Notes: generated by a model not told the origin, from the sequence alone. Shown: positions 1 through 6,724, counted from the stretch's first letter. The stretch is 7,633 nt of DNA from Legionella sp. (GCA_004297865.1 SCSO01000452.1:1-7633), one strand, 5' to 3'. Made by a program: numbers and translations.

Positions 1-100
1 GCTTACTTTTTACTTCATTTACTTCTTAGCACTCAAAGGTCTTTCAAAGTGCCCACACAGTTTGTCTTCTATCTTTTTAATGAATCTGCCCCGAAGGCGT
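1..100 (-). other. 5' leader of a 16S rRNA precursor (partial, runs off left edge)
   Basis: Read on the minus strand, positions 66-48 give GACAAACTGTGTGGGCACT. This differs by one base from the E. coli rrn leader block GACAATCTGTGTGGGCACT, which lies upstream of 16S rRNA and takes part in the processing stem. Together with the rRNA-type promoter just upstream, this identifies the stretch as the beginning of an rrn transcript heading left. The 16S gene itself is not in the window. The same block can also occur in the 16S-23S spacer, but the promoter at 108-135 in the right orientation argues for the leader. Comparison is from memory of the E. coli sequence. Confidence 0.8.
74..86 (-). promoter_or_regulatory. 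boxA-like antitermination element in the rrn leader
   Basis: The minus strand reads GATTCATTAAAAA here, a partial match to the boxA consensus TGCTCTTTAACAA. It lies just before the conserved GACAAACTGTGTGGGCACT block, the same order as in E. coli rrn leaders. BoxA binds NusB/NusE to make RNA polymerase resistant to Rho on untranslated rRNA. The match is imperfect, so the position in the leader carries more weight than the sequence. Confidence 0.45.
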
Positions 101-107
101 GTTGCGT

Positions 108-135
108 ATTCTACTGATTTCACTTTCAGTGTCAA
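108..135 (-). promoter_or_regulatory. rRNA operon promoter (sigma70 type, P1-like)
   Basis: On the minus strand a perfect -35 box TTGACA (135-130) is followed after 16 bp by TAGAAT (113-108), one mismatch from the -10 consensus. The -35/-10 pair with TAGAAT resembles rRNA promoters of pseudomonads and other gammaproteobacteria. Transcription should start near position 100-102 and proceed left into the 16S leader. An A/T-rich block lies immediately upstream of the -35. The region just after the -10 (ACGCAAC) would be the discriminator that, in rrn promoters, makes initiation sensitive to ppGpp and initiating NTP. Confidence 0.85.
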
Positions 136-137
136 AT

Positions 138-171
138 GGTTTTTATAATTTTTTTTATAGTTTTTTTATAA
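138..171 (-). promoter_or_regulatory. UP-element-like A/T block upstream of the rrn promoter
   Basis: Just upstream of the -35 box the minus strand is almost pure A/T, with three A-runs at 140-144, 149-156 and 161-167. Measured from the inferred start near 101 they fall at about -41, -51 and -63, where the alpha subunit C-terminal domain of RNA polymerase contacts UP elements of strong rRNA promoters. The runs are spaced about one helical turn apart, which also predicts local DNA bending. Confidence 0.6.
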
Positions 172-214
172 CGTTACTACTCTAAACCATATAGATTATT
201 TGAAATCCATGTTG

Positions 215-242
215 GATATATTTTTAACTTATTTAGGGTCAA
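215..242 (-). promoter_or_regulatory. possible additional promoter between folA and the rrn promoter
   Basis: The minus strand carries TTGACC (242-237), a 16-bp spacer and TATATC (220-215). This is a fair sigma70 match, about 100 bp upstream of the main rrn promoter and aimed the same way. It could be a second rrn promoter, but such matches arise by chance in AT-rich DNA. No clear Rho-independent terminator was found in the rest of this 272-bp non-coding stretch. Confidence 0.25.
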
Positions 243-272
243 TAGAATAGGTGAATAACCAATAATTACTAC

Positions 273-758
273 TCAAACTCTTGAGAAGATTTTAAAGGTC
301 ATATCATATTTGTTTTTTTCATCGTGCTGGCGAAATTCGCTCTTTTGGCAATGCCATTGGTTTTCGTCTACTTGTGGAAAAAACACATCCGCATCAAAAA
401 GATGATGAATGAATGTTAAGTATAGTCTATCAGCTAGAAAAATGCACGAATTATACAATTTTTCCCCACCAATAATCATAACTTCCTGATATTCCTGCGT
501 TATTTCGATCGCTTTTTCTACTGAATTAACTACGGTTAAATCATCTCGCGGGGACATAGTCGTACTAACCACTATATTAATACGTTGAGGAAGGGGTTTA
601 CCAATAGACTCAAAGGTATGACGTCCCATAATAATAGGTTTATTAATCGTGTTCGCTTTGAAATACTGTAAATCGGCAGGAAGATGACATAATAGTTGAT
701 TATTCTTGCCTATACCGTTGGCCATATCCATTGCTGCAATTAAACTAATTAGACTCAT
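273..758 (-). CDS. folA: dihydrofolate reductase
   Basis: Catalyses NADPH-dependent reduction of dihydrofolate to tetrahydrofolate, needed for thymidylate, purine and methionine synthesis; cytosolic. The 161-residue length is normal for bacterial DHFR. Visible motifs are LPADLQYFK with the catalytic acid Asp29 (E. coli Asp27), GRHTFESIGKPLP at residues 45-57 (NADPH and folate contacts), Arg59 (E. coli Arg57) and IIGGEKLY at 95-102. Oddly, the Met20-loop segment reads QLLCHLP, so Cys24 stands where E. coli has Trp22 and Leu23 where it has Pro21. The ATG start is supported by AGGA at 768-765, six bases upstream. The gene overlaps the end of pdxA by 14 nt, so translation is probably coupled and folA is the last gene of the lptD-surA-pdxA-folA series. 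Identity is secure. Confidence 0.96.
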   Translation of the reverse strand: MSLISLIAAMDMANGIGKNNQLLCHLPADLQYFKANTINKPIIMGRHTFESIGKPLPQRINIVVSTTMSPRDDLTVVNSVEKAIEITQEYQEVMIIGGEKLYNSCIFLADRLYLTFIHHLFDADVFFPQVDENQWHCQKSEFRQHDEKNKYDMTFKIFSRV

Positions 759-1731
759 GTTCTGTCCTGTTTTCTACTATCGTTTTAGCCATTTGGACAG
801 CCGTTAATAAACTGTCCGCACTAGCAAGTCCCGTTCCTGCAAGTTCTAATGCCGTGCCATGGTCTACTGAGGTACGAATTATTGGCAGCCCCAAAGTAAT
901 ATTCACCGCATGATGAAATCCTATATATTTCAAAACGGGCAAACCCTGGTCATGATACATAGCCACATAAGCATCACAACCTTTATTTTTATCTTGAGTA
1001 AACATGGTATCGGCTGGTAATGGTCCTAGTAGCTGCATTCCTTGAGCGCGTAATTGCTCCAGAGCTGGATTAATAATATCAATTTCTTCTCTGCCTAAAT
1101 ATCCCGACTCACCAGCATGGGGATTTAGGCCTGCCACTTTAATCAAAGGATCTGAAATCCCAAAATCCTGGACTAAAGAATGATGTAATTGCTCTAGAAC
1201 ACGAATAATCAAAGGTTTATTTATAGCATTAGGAACATCGCGCAAAGGTAAATGAGTAGTGACTAAAGCTACTTTCATTTCTGCACAAGCTAAGAGCATA
1301 ACTACTTGAGGGACCTTGAAATAATCGGCAAAGAACTCTGTATGTCCAGTAAAGGTTATGCCACCTGCATTGATGTTACCTTTATGTACAGGAGCAGTAA
1401 TTAGGGCAGAAAACTCTCCACTGGCACATAATGCGGCTCCTTGTTCCAATAACTCGATAACATACTGTGCATTGTTGGGATTTAGTTGCCCGCTCTGTAC
1501 TGGACTGTGACACGGAATGTCAAAGACCGTTAATTGTCCTGGTTTATGAATAAGGGGTTTGTTTGGTTGATAGAGAGCGAAATCAATTGGTAGATTTAAT
1601 CTCTTTGCTCTCGACGCTAATAAAGATTGATCACCTAAAATAACGACGGGGTACTCAGATTCTGCAAGGGCCAGACAAATGTCTGGCCCAATTCCTGCCG
1701 GTTCTCCACTGCTAACCAGCAGTGGCTTCAC
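745..1731 (-). CDS. pdxA: 4-hydroxythreonine-4-phosphate dehydrogenase
   Basis: Oxidises 4-phosphooxy-L-threonine with NAD(P)+ in the DXP-dependent route to pyridoxal 5'-phosphate, feeding PdxJ; cytosolic metalloenzyme, normally a homodimer. The 328 residues match the family length. The N-terminus has the typical SSGEPAGIGPDI, and residues 128-131 read TGHT, with His130 and Thr131 matching E. coli His136/Thr137. The three metal ligands are His160 (VTTHLPL), His205 (LNPHAGE) and His260 (MYHDQG), each six residues below E. coli His166, His211 and His266. The C-terminal SVDHGTALELAGTG segment is also typical. The start is GTG: its bases overlap the surA stop as GTGA, and AAGGA lies about five bases upstream. 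The end overlaps folA by 14 nt. All catalytic residues seen are intact. Confidence 0.96.
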   Translation of the reverse strand: MKPLLVSSGEPAGIGPDICLALAESEYPVVILGDQSLLASRAKRLNLPIDFALYQPNKPLIHKPGQLTVFDIPCHSPVQSGQLNPNNAQYVIELLEQGAALCASGEFSALITAPVHKGNINAGGITFTGHTEFFADYFKVPQVVMLLACAEMKVALVTTHLPLRDVPNAINKPLIIRVLEQLHHSLVQDFGISDPLIKVAGLNPHAGESGYLGREEIDIINPALEQLRAQGMQLLGPLPADTMFTQDKNKGCDAYVAMYHDQGLPVLKYIGFHHAVNITLGLPIIRTSVDHGTALELAGTGLASADSLLTAVQMAKTIVENRTEHESN

Positions 1732-3017
1732 GCTAATCCTTTTTCGACTATATTAACGTAGGCTTGGGAACGTATATGTTGTTGCCAGTTTTGGACTGCT
1801 TCTGCAAACTTACGTTGTTGTAAGAACTGTCTAACCTGTTGTTTTTTAAACGCTTGCGAGTCATCTTTTTGTTTACGCGCAATCACTTCTATTAGATGCC
1901 AGCCAAATTGGGTCTTCACCGGACGACTCACTGTATGTAAGGGCAATTTATTCATCGCTTGTTCAAATTCCGGAAGCAATTCACCTGGATTTACCCAACC
2001 TAAATCACCGCCTTTAGTCGCACTTGCTGCATCTAAAGAATATTGTTTAGCCATTAACGCAAAATTTTTCCCTGATTTTAATTGCTGATAAATATTATTA
2101 ATTTGCTTTTGCGAATCCGAAGGCAACATGCTTGGATCTGCTTTCAGTAGAATATGACGTACATGAGTTTGGGTTACTATATGTTTTTGATTCTCGCCAC
2201 CAATAGCAATCAATTTGATGAGTTGGTATCCATTACCTGCACGCAGAGGCCCTGATACTTGTCCCACCTGCATTTTTACTACTTCTTTAGCAAAAATCTC
2301 GGGTAATTCGGCTAAATGTCTTTCGCCCAAATCGCCCCCTTCAAGCGCTACCTCACCACTAGACATTTCTATTGCCAAACGGCTAAAGTCCTCACCTTTT
2401 TTAATTTTTTCCAGTAACTTGTGAGCTTCGGCTTGTGCTTTCTTAAGATCTTCAGTGGTAGGTTCTTCACTCAATGGGATAACTATATTTTGTAGATGAT
2501 AGGTTAACGCTGTGTTATTTATGGTGGGTGTAGTTTGCAAATATTGCTCTACTTGCTCATTAGTCACAGTAACATCTTTCCCTACTGCTTTTTGTTGTAA
2601 ACGAGTAAGGATCATTTCTTTACGAATATTACGACGATACTCTGCCCAGCTAAAACCTTGGCGATCTAATTCTTCACGCAATTGTGATAAGGTGACATGG
2701 TTCATTGTAGCGATTTTTTCTATCGCTTCATTTAACTCGGTACTATCAACAGTAATTCCGTGTTGTTTGGCCATTTGCATCTGTAAATCCACATCAATGA
2801 GATGCTGAAGAACTTGCTTACGCAATACCGATTCAGCAGGCATTTGCATTTTTTGAGCTTCTATCTGCTTTTTAGATAATGCAACTTGTTTATCCAACTC
2901 ACTGGAAGTAATGACACCATCATTGACCACAGCGACTACTTTATCTAATAGTTGTTTGGCCTCAGCCATACTAAAACTACATAACAGTACAGATGCCAAT
3001 ATTATTTTTTTGAACAT
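1728..3017 (-). CDS. surA: periplasmic chaperone / peptidyl-prolyl isomerase SurA
   Basis: Escorts unfolded outer-membrane proteins, notably LptD and porins, through the periplasm to the BAM complex. I chose the ATG at 3017 (429 residues) over an in-frame ATG at 3068, because it gives a classic signal peptide (MFKKIILASVLLCSFSMAEA, cleavage after residue 20) and has GAGGA seven bases upstream. Domains: an N-terminal chaperone region at about 21-165, a first parvulin domain at about 172-274 (GGDLGERHLAELPE) and a second at about 284-380 (VRHILLKA, KGGDLGWVNPGELLPEFE, FGWHLIEVI). A short C-terminal helix region follows, which packs on the N-domain in known SurA. The gene follows lptD after 85 bp and its stop codon overlaps pdxA. 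The neighbour order lptD-surA-pdxA is the standard gammaproteobacterial one. Confidence 0.95.
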   Translation of the reverse strand: MFKKIILASVLLCSFSMAEAKQLLDKVVAVVNDGVITSSELDKQVALSKKQIEAQKMQMPAESVLRKQVLQHLIDVDLQMQMAKQHGITVDSTELNEAIEKIATMNHVTLSQLREELDRQGFSWAEYRRNIRKEMILTRLQQKAVGKDVTVTNEQVEQYLQTTPTINNTALTYHLQNIVIPLSEEPTTEDLKKAQAEAHKLLEKIKKGEDFSRLAIEMSSGEVALEGGDLGERHLAELPEIFAKEVVKMQVGQVSGPLRAGNGYQLIKLIAIGGENQKHIVTQTHVRHILLKADPSMLPSDSQKQINNIYQQLKSGKNFALMAKQYSLDAASATKGGDLGWVNPGELLPEFEQAMNKLPLHTVSRPVKTQFGWHLIEVIARKQKDDSQAFKKQQVRQFLQQRKFAEAVQNWQQHIRSQAYVNIVEKGLA

Positions 3018-3024
3018 GCCCGTT

Positions 3025-3029
3025 TCCTC
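3025..3029 (-). promoter_or_regulatory. Shine-Dalgarno that sets the surA start
   Basis: The minus strand reads GAGGA seven bases before the ATG at 3017. This supports that start over the upstream in-frame ATG at 3068, whose 17 extra residues (polar, with no membrane character) would bury the signal peptide. Confidence 0.75.
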
Positions 3030-3068
3030 ATTTACTTTTGCCTGGCAATTTAGGTTATTCCTAATCAA

Positions 3069-3099
3069 AATACAAGCAACTTTGTTTTATTTTTGTCAA
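3069..3099 (-). promoter_or_regulatory. possible internal promoter for surA-pdxA-folA
   Basis: In the 85-bp gap between lptD and surA the minus strand has a perfect -35 hexamer TTGACA (3099-3094). A weak -10 candidate TGTATT (3074-3069) follows after 19 bp, a spacer longer than ideal. No terminator-like hairpin with a T-run is seen in this gap, so readthrough from lptD is also expected. In E. coli surA likewise has its own transcription besides readthrough from lptD. Confidence 0.35.
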
Positions 3100-3102
3100 T
3101 AA

Positions 3103-5658
3103 TCAATCTCTAAATTGATCATTATACCCTGGTAGATAGGTAGTTAATATATATGAAGGATCACTATTTGCAGCTGATCCTAATCCTTTTAATAAAATTT
3201 GGAAATAGATGTTATTATTGTACTGCGGATCAAAATTGGCATTTAAGCTTTGGAACGTTCTTCCTGCTAAGGCTCGCATTGCCCAACAACAGGTATCATA
3301 CTCTAAACCAACGAGTGACATCATGCTGTAATTTTTGCTGATGTTATGATTATAAGCACCCACGAAATTCCATTTATCCCGCAAGGGCCAAGCGGTAGCC
3401 ACCGTTGCTTGATGAAGGGCGTTGTTTTGCGTACCTTGTTGTCTAACCTGGGTCATATCACCATTAACTAAATAGGTATAACCAAAATTCAATATTTGGT
3501 TTACTCTAGGTTGATAATGAAAATTTAAGGCAGCATTATTGGTGTAACGCGTAGCAGGATCCCAAACGTAATCACCAGTAATTCCCCAAACCGGATTAAA
3601 ATGATAAACCCCGCGGGAAGCGATAGGTGAAGTGCCGGAAGTAGGCGAAATTGCTCCAAAAGAATTGGGATTTTCCACACAATAGCCCGTAGGACTTTGA
3701 CAGAGTTGTACTTTTCTATCGGCGAAATACTTGATCTGCCCCACAGTAAATGAAGCTCGCTCTGCACCAGTATCAGCAAATAACCAACGCGATGTAACAG
3801 CATAGGCCAATTGATTAGCATCCCCAATCCTATCAAATCCAGAGAAACGATTGGTTCTAAATAATTGATCCGCATTGAAAATCATATTACCAGAATCATA
3901 AATAGGAATAGTCGCCTGATTGGCATAAGGGACATTCAAATAATAGAGCCTCGGTTCAAGTGTTTGTGTGTAGGTCGACCTAAAAAGGTGTAAATCACGC
4001 TCAAAGAACAAACCTGCGTCTGCACTAGCACGTGGAATCAAACGATTCATTTCAGCATTAGGCATACCCCATTTATTCTGAATCTGATAATAATTTTCGA
4101 CTACTTGGATAGAGGGTGTGAAATAACCCCAAGGTTTAACCTGTGGAAGAGTCAAAATAGGATTAAAGTGTAATCTAGGCCCTTGAGGTTGCGTAACTGA
4201 GAGTAGATTCCAACGTCCAGTTGACCAGAAAAATTGATCATATTGCCCTAAAATATTGAGATTAGCATTCCAAGGTAATTCCGAATAAAATCCCGCTGCT
4301 CTAAGTTGTGGTAAACGTTCATAGACATCACTTACCGGTGTTTCATTGAGAGGATGTAGGGTTTGATAACTTTGCGCCATTCCGCTTAACAGCCAATGAT
4401 CACTTTGGAAAGTCAGATCGCCTTGTCGCAATAATTGTCGTTGAGTTAATAAGGCCAAATTAGAGCTAAAATCTTGCAAGTAATAATCATCAGATACTTG
4501 TTGCGCATTGATATTCAATTGGATATTAGAAGCCAATTGCGTTGTATCGCGTATTCCCATATACCAACGATTCGTACTACTTTCACTGACCCAAGGAAAT
4601 TGCGTTTCCAGGTTTTTCAAGAAATGGTTATACGCTCTATCTTGGGGTAAAAAATTACCCCAAGCAACACCCGCACTGTGCGGCGTTAAGAAGCGAGACT
4701 CTGCACCCAGCATTACGCCTCTTTCCGAATAATAATTAGGAATCAGCGTTACATCATAATTCGGTGCAAGATTTAAATAATAAGGAATACCTAGACTCAA
4801 ACCACCTACATTTGAATAACCCACGATAGGGGTTAAGAAACCTGATTTACGCTCCTTATTGGTAGAAAAACTAAGATAAGGAGAATAAAAAACGGGGATT
4901 TGGCGAATGCGTAACTTCGCATTTCGCGCGACTGCTTTGTGTTTGGCATCACTCAAAGCAATAGAGTCCGCCTCAATCATCCACCCTTTATCCTGGGGAG
5001 AACAGGTGGTATAGGTCACTCGTTTTAGCAAATAATCTTTATTGGGAAAACGTTGAATTAAGCTAGCCCGCCCCCATGAAGGAAGTACTGCTTTTTTTCT
5101 ATCCACATTAAACCGGTATAGAACGTCTTGCACCTCTCCTGATTTATCTTCAGGATTAATAATCGCTTTTCTAGCAATCATTAAACGTCCAGGCTCTAAA
5201 AAGCGTACATCTTCTAAAAATTCAATGCGATTGATTTTGTTATTTTTAGCATCGCGGTAAACATAGGCCGTTTGCGCATTCACTATCCGTTCACCTTGTT
5301 GGATTTCCACACGCCCTTTCAAGATCGAGCGTTTATCATGATAAAAAGAGGCACTGTCTGCCATAATCTTTATTTCGTCAGCTTGGGCCAGTGCATTTAT
5401 GGTGATCGGACTATAGGTGCCCAGACAAATGGAATCATTAGGTTGCCAGCCTAAACAATCGGCTATATGCGCTCTTAAAGCATCAGTTAGGCTTATTTCG
5501 CGGGCAATGACGCATGCTTGAACAGGTTCTTCGATAAGAGGGGCCGCGGAGGCAAAGACTTGATAAAGTAAAAAACCAAAGAAAAAACCTCGCAAACAGG
5601 CGATTGGGGTAAAAAAACTGGTAAACTTTGAGTAAAACTTAATGTTCACGGCTCTCAA
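3103..5658 (-). CDS. lptD: LPS-assembly outer-membrane protein LptD
   Basis: The beta-barrel half of the LptD-LptE translocon, which inserts lipopolysaccharide into the outer leaflet. The 851 residues exceed the 784 of E. coli LptD. Residues 1-38 form a signal peptide (hydrophobic GFFFGFLLYQVFASA). About 92-185 is the LptA-like OstA domain (IKIMADSASFY, LKGRVEIQQGERIVNAQTA). The barrel follows from about 245 to the end, with SPYLSFSTNKERKSGFLTP (259-277) and FDRIGDANQLAYAVTSRWL (608-626). Cys219 in YTTCSP and the CysCys pair 790-791 match E. coli Cys173 and Cys724-725; Cys49, Cys68 or Cys78 would replace Cys31. The start is not ATG: TTG at 5658 or GTG at 5649, since an in-frame stop lies three codons upstream of the TTG. 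It is the first gene of the leftward series. Confidence 0.95.
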   Translation of the reverse strand: MRAVNIKFYSKFTSFFTPIACLRGFFFGFLLYQVFASAAPLIEEPVQACVIAREISLTDALRAHIADCLGWQPNDSICLGTYSPITINALAQADEIKIMADSASFYHDKRSILKGRVEIQQGERIVNAQTAYVYRDAKNNKINRIEFLEDVRFLEPGRLMIARKAIINPEDKSGEVQDVLYRFNVDRKKAVLPSWGRASLIQRFPNKDYLLKRVTYTTCSPQDKGWMIEADSIALSDAKHKAVARNAKLRIRQIPVFYSPYLSFSTNKERKSGFLTPIVGYSNVGGLSLGIPYYLNLAPNYDVTLIPNYYSERGVMLGAESRFLTPHSAGVAWGNFLPQDRAYNHFLKNLETQFPWVSESSTNRWYMGIRDTTQLASNIQLNINAQQVSDDYYLQDFSSNLALLTQRQLLRQGDLTFQSDHWLLSGMAQSYQTLHPLNETPVSDVYERLPQLRAAGFYSELPWNANLNILGQYDQFFWSTGRWNLLSVTQPQGPRLHFNPILTLPQVKPWGYFTPSIQVVENYYQIQNKWGMPNAEMNRLIPRASADAGLFFERDLHLFRSTYTQTLEPRLYYLNVPYANQATIPIYDSGNMIFNADQLFRTNRFSGFDRIGDANQLAYAVTSRWLFADTGAERASFTVGQIKYFADRKVQLCQSPTGYCVENPNSFGAISPTSGTSPIASRGVYHFNPVWGITGDYVWDPATRYTNNAALNFHYQPRVNQILNFGYTYLVNGDMTQVRQQGTQNNALHQATVATAWPLRDKWNFVGAYNHNISKNYSMMSLVGLEYDTCCWAMRALAGRTFQSLNANFDPQYNNNIYFQILLKGLGSAANSDPSYILTTYLPGYNDQFRD

Positions 5659-5740
5659 AATGCCTTATTATGCACACCGTGGATTTATTTTTGGTTCTTA
5701 ATCATAGTGTGGTCTTTATTATTAAGTCGGGAAGTATAGC
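5659..5740. promoter_or_regulatory. divergent promoter region between lptD and amgK
   Basis: These 82 bp must hold the promoters of both divergent units unless those lie inside the genes. On the minus strand TATGAT (5706-5701) is a good -10 candidate for lptD, but its -35 (CGACTT, 17 bp upstream) is poor. On the plus strand TATTAT (5717-5722) is a -10 candidate for amgK, with a weak TTCTTA -35 sixteen bases upstream. GGGAAG at 5729-5734 is a plausible ribosome binding site six bases before the amgK ATG. I cannot recognise a sigma-E-type promoter with confidence. Confidence 0.4.
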
Positions 5741-6724
5741 ATGCATGCAAGAGAAAACGCACTCCAAGAGTGGATTGAAAATGTCATAAAATGTGACGAC
5801 TATGCCTTAACTCCACTTGCTGGAGATGCCAGTTTTAGAAGGTATTACCGCTTACAATACCAAGGTCTCTCTCAAGTAATAATGGACGCACCTCCAGGTA
5901 AAGAAGATCTAGAACCTTTCATCCATGTTGCCCAGACTTTAACAAATTATAATGTCTTAGCCCCACAAATATTAGCTGAAGATAAGCAGCAGGGCTTTTT
6001 ATTGTTAAGTGATTTTGGCAACCAATTACTTTTAGATCAGTTGAATAATAAAACCGCGGATGACTTTTACCAGGATGCCATTAAGACCTTATTGAAAATT
6101 CAAGACTGTCCTATAGATGACCCTTTATTACCCTATTTTGACAAAACATTCATGCTAAAAGAGATGAATCTTTGTGTTGAATGGTTTTTGAATGCATACC
6201 TTAACTTAAGCCTAGAAACGCAAGAACAGAACTTAATTGAGAAAACTATGGATTGGATTGCCAATCAAGTGGCCTCACAACCTTTGGTTTTTATTCACAG
6301 AGATTATCACTCGCGAAATATCATGTTAGTAGACAATGCTACAGATATCAGCCTGGGAGTGATTGATTTTCAAGATGCCATGCGTGGGCCTCTTACTTAT
6401 GATTTAGTTTCTTTACTTAAAGACTGTTATGTCTCTTGGCCTAGAGCCAAAGTGATTGAATGGGCAACCTATTTTTATGCGAATCAACCGCTAGCTCGCA
6501 GCCATTACGAATTGCCTGATTTTATTCGTGCCTTTGACCTCTGCGGATTACAACGTCATTTAAAAGTGTTGGGCGTCTTTAGCCGTTTGTATTTGCGCGA
6601 CAACAAATCAGGTTATCTTAAAGATTTACCACTGACTTTAAAATACACTCTTGAATGTACCGAAAGTTATGAGGAATTACATCCTTTCTTCCACTTTCTC
6701 AAAAACCGCGTAGAACTGCCATGA
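5741..6724 (+). CDS. amgK: N-acetylmuramate/N-acetylglucosamine anomeric kinase
   Basis: A member of the aminoglycoside phosphotransferase (APH) fold family. AmgK phosphorylates MurNAc (and GlcNAc) at the anomeric carbon with ATP, the first step of the salvage route in which MurU makes UDP-MurNAc. The 327 residues show a nucleotide-loop segment LAGDASFRRYYRL at 26-38, the Brenner motif HRDYHSRN at 186-193 with catalytic Asp188, and IDFQDA at 208-213 with the Mg-binding Asp209. The specific name rests on the directly overlapping murU (ATGA) and on the divergent lptD, the arrangement known in Pseudomonas. On sequence alone it is only an APH-family kinase. The ATG at 5741 sits in a perfect 10-bp palindrome, GCATGCATGC; a second ATG four bases later is out of frame. 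Confidence 0.88.
   Translation: MHARENALQEWIENVIKCDDYALTPLAGDASFRRYYRLQYQGLSQVIMDAPPGKEDLEPFIHVAQTLTNYNVLAPQILAEDKQQGFLLLSDFGNQLLLDQLNNKTADDFYQDAIKTLLKIQDCPIDDPLLPYFDKTFMLKEMNLCVEWFLNAYLNLSLETQEQNLIEKTMDWIANQVASQPLVFIHRDYHSRNIMLVDNATDISLGVIDFQDAMRGPLTYDLVSLLKDCYVSWPRAKVIEWATYFYANQPLARSHYELPDFIRAFDLCGLQRHLKVLGVFSRLYLRDNKSGYLKDLPLTLKYTLECTESYEELHPFFHFLKNRVELP

Noticed and set aside
201..215. ATCC/GGAT small hairpin downstream of folA as a terminator
   Set aside because: The stem is only four pairs and is not followed by a T-run on the minus strand.
1..272. A protein gene or tRNA in the left non-coding stretch
   Set aside because: No reading frame of useful length and no cloverleaf; the sequence is explained by the rrn promoter and leader plus AT-rich spacer.
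3018..3068. N-terminal extension of SurA by 17 residues
   Set aside because: The downstream ATG has a strong GAGGA at proper spacing and begins a textbook signal peptide; the extension would spoil it.
2215..3102. Three plus-strand open frames antisense to surA (2215-2424, 2512-2808, 2911-3102)
   Set aside because: They lie fully or mostly opposite a well-identified gene, have Cys/Ser-rich low-plausibility sequences, show no domains, and no ribosome site was evident.
3153..5454. Open frames inside lptD (3153-3341, 4508-4732 and 5272-5454 on plus; 3525-3875 on minus in another frame)
   Set aside because: All are contained in the clear LptD reading frame and encode nothing recognisable; they are shadows.
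5673..5711. CACAC...GTGTG inverted repeat in the lptD-amgK gap
   Set aside because: Only five pairs with a loop of about 29 bases; not convincing as an operator or hairpin.
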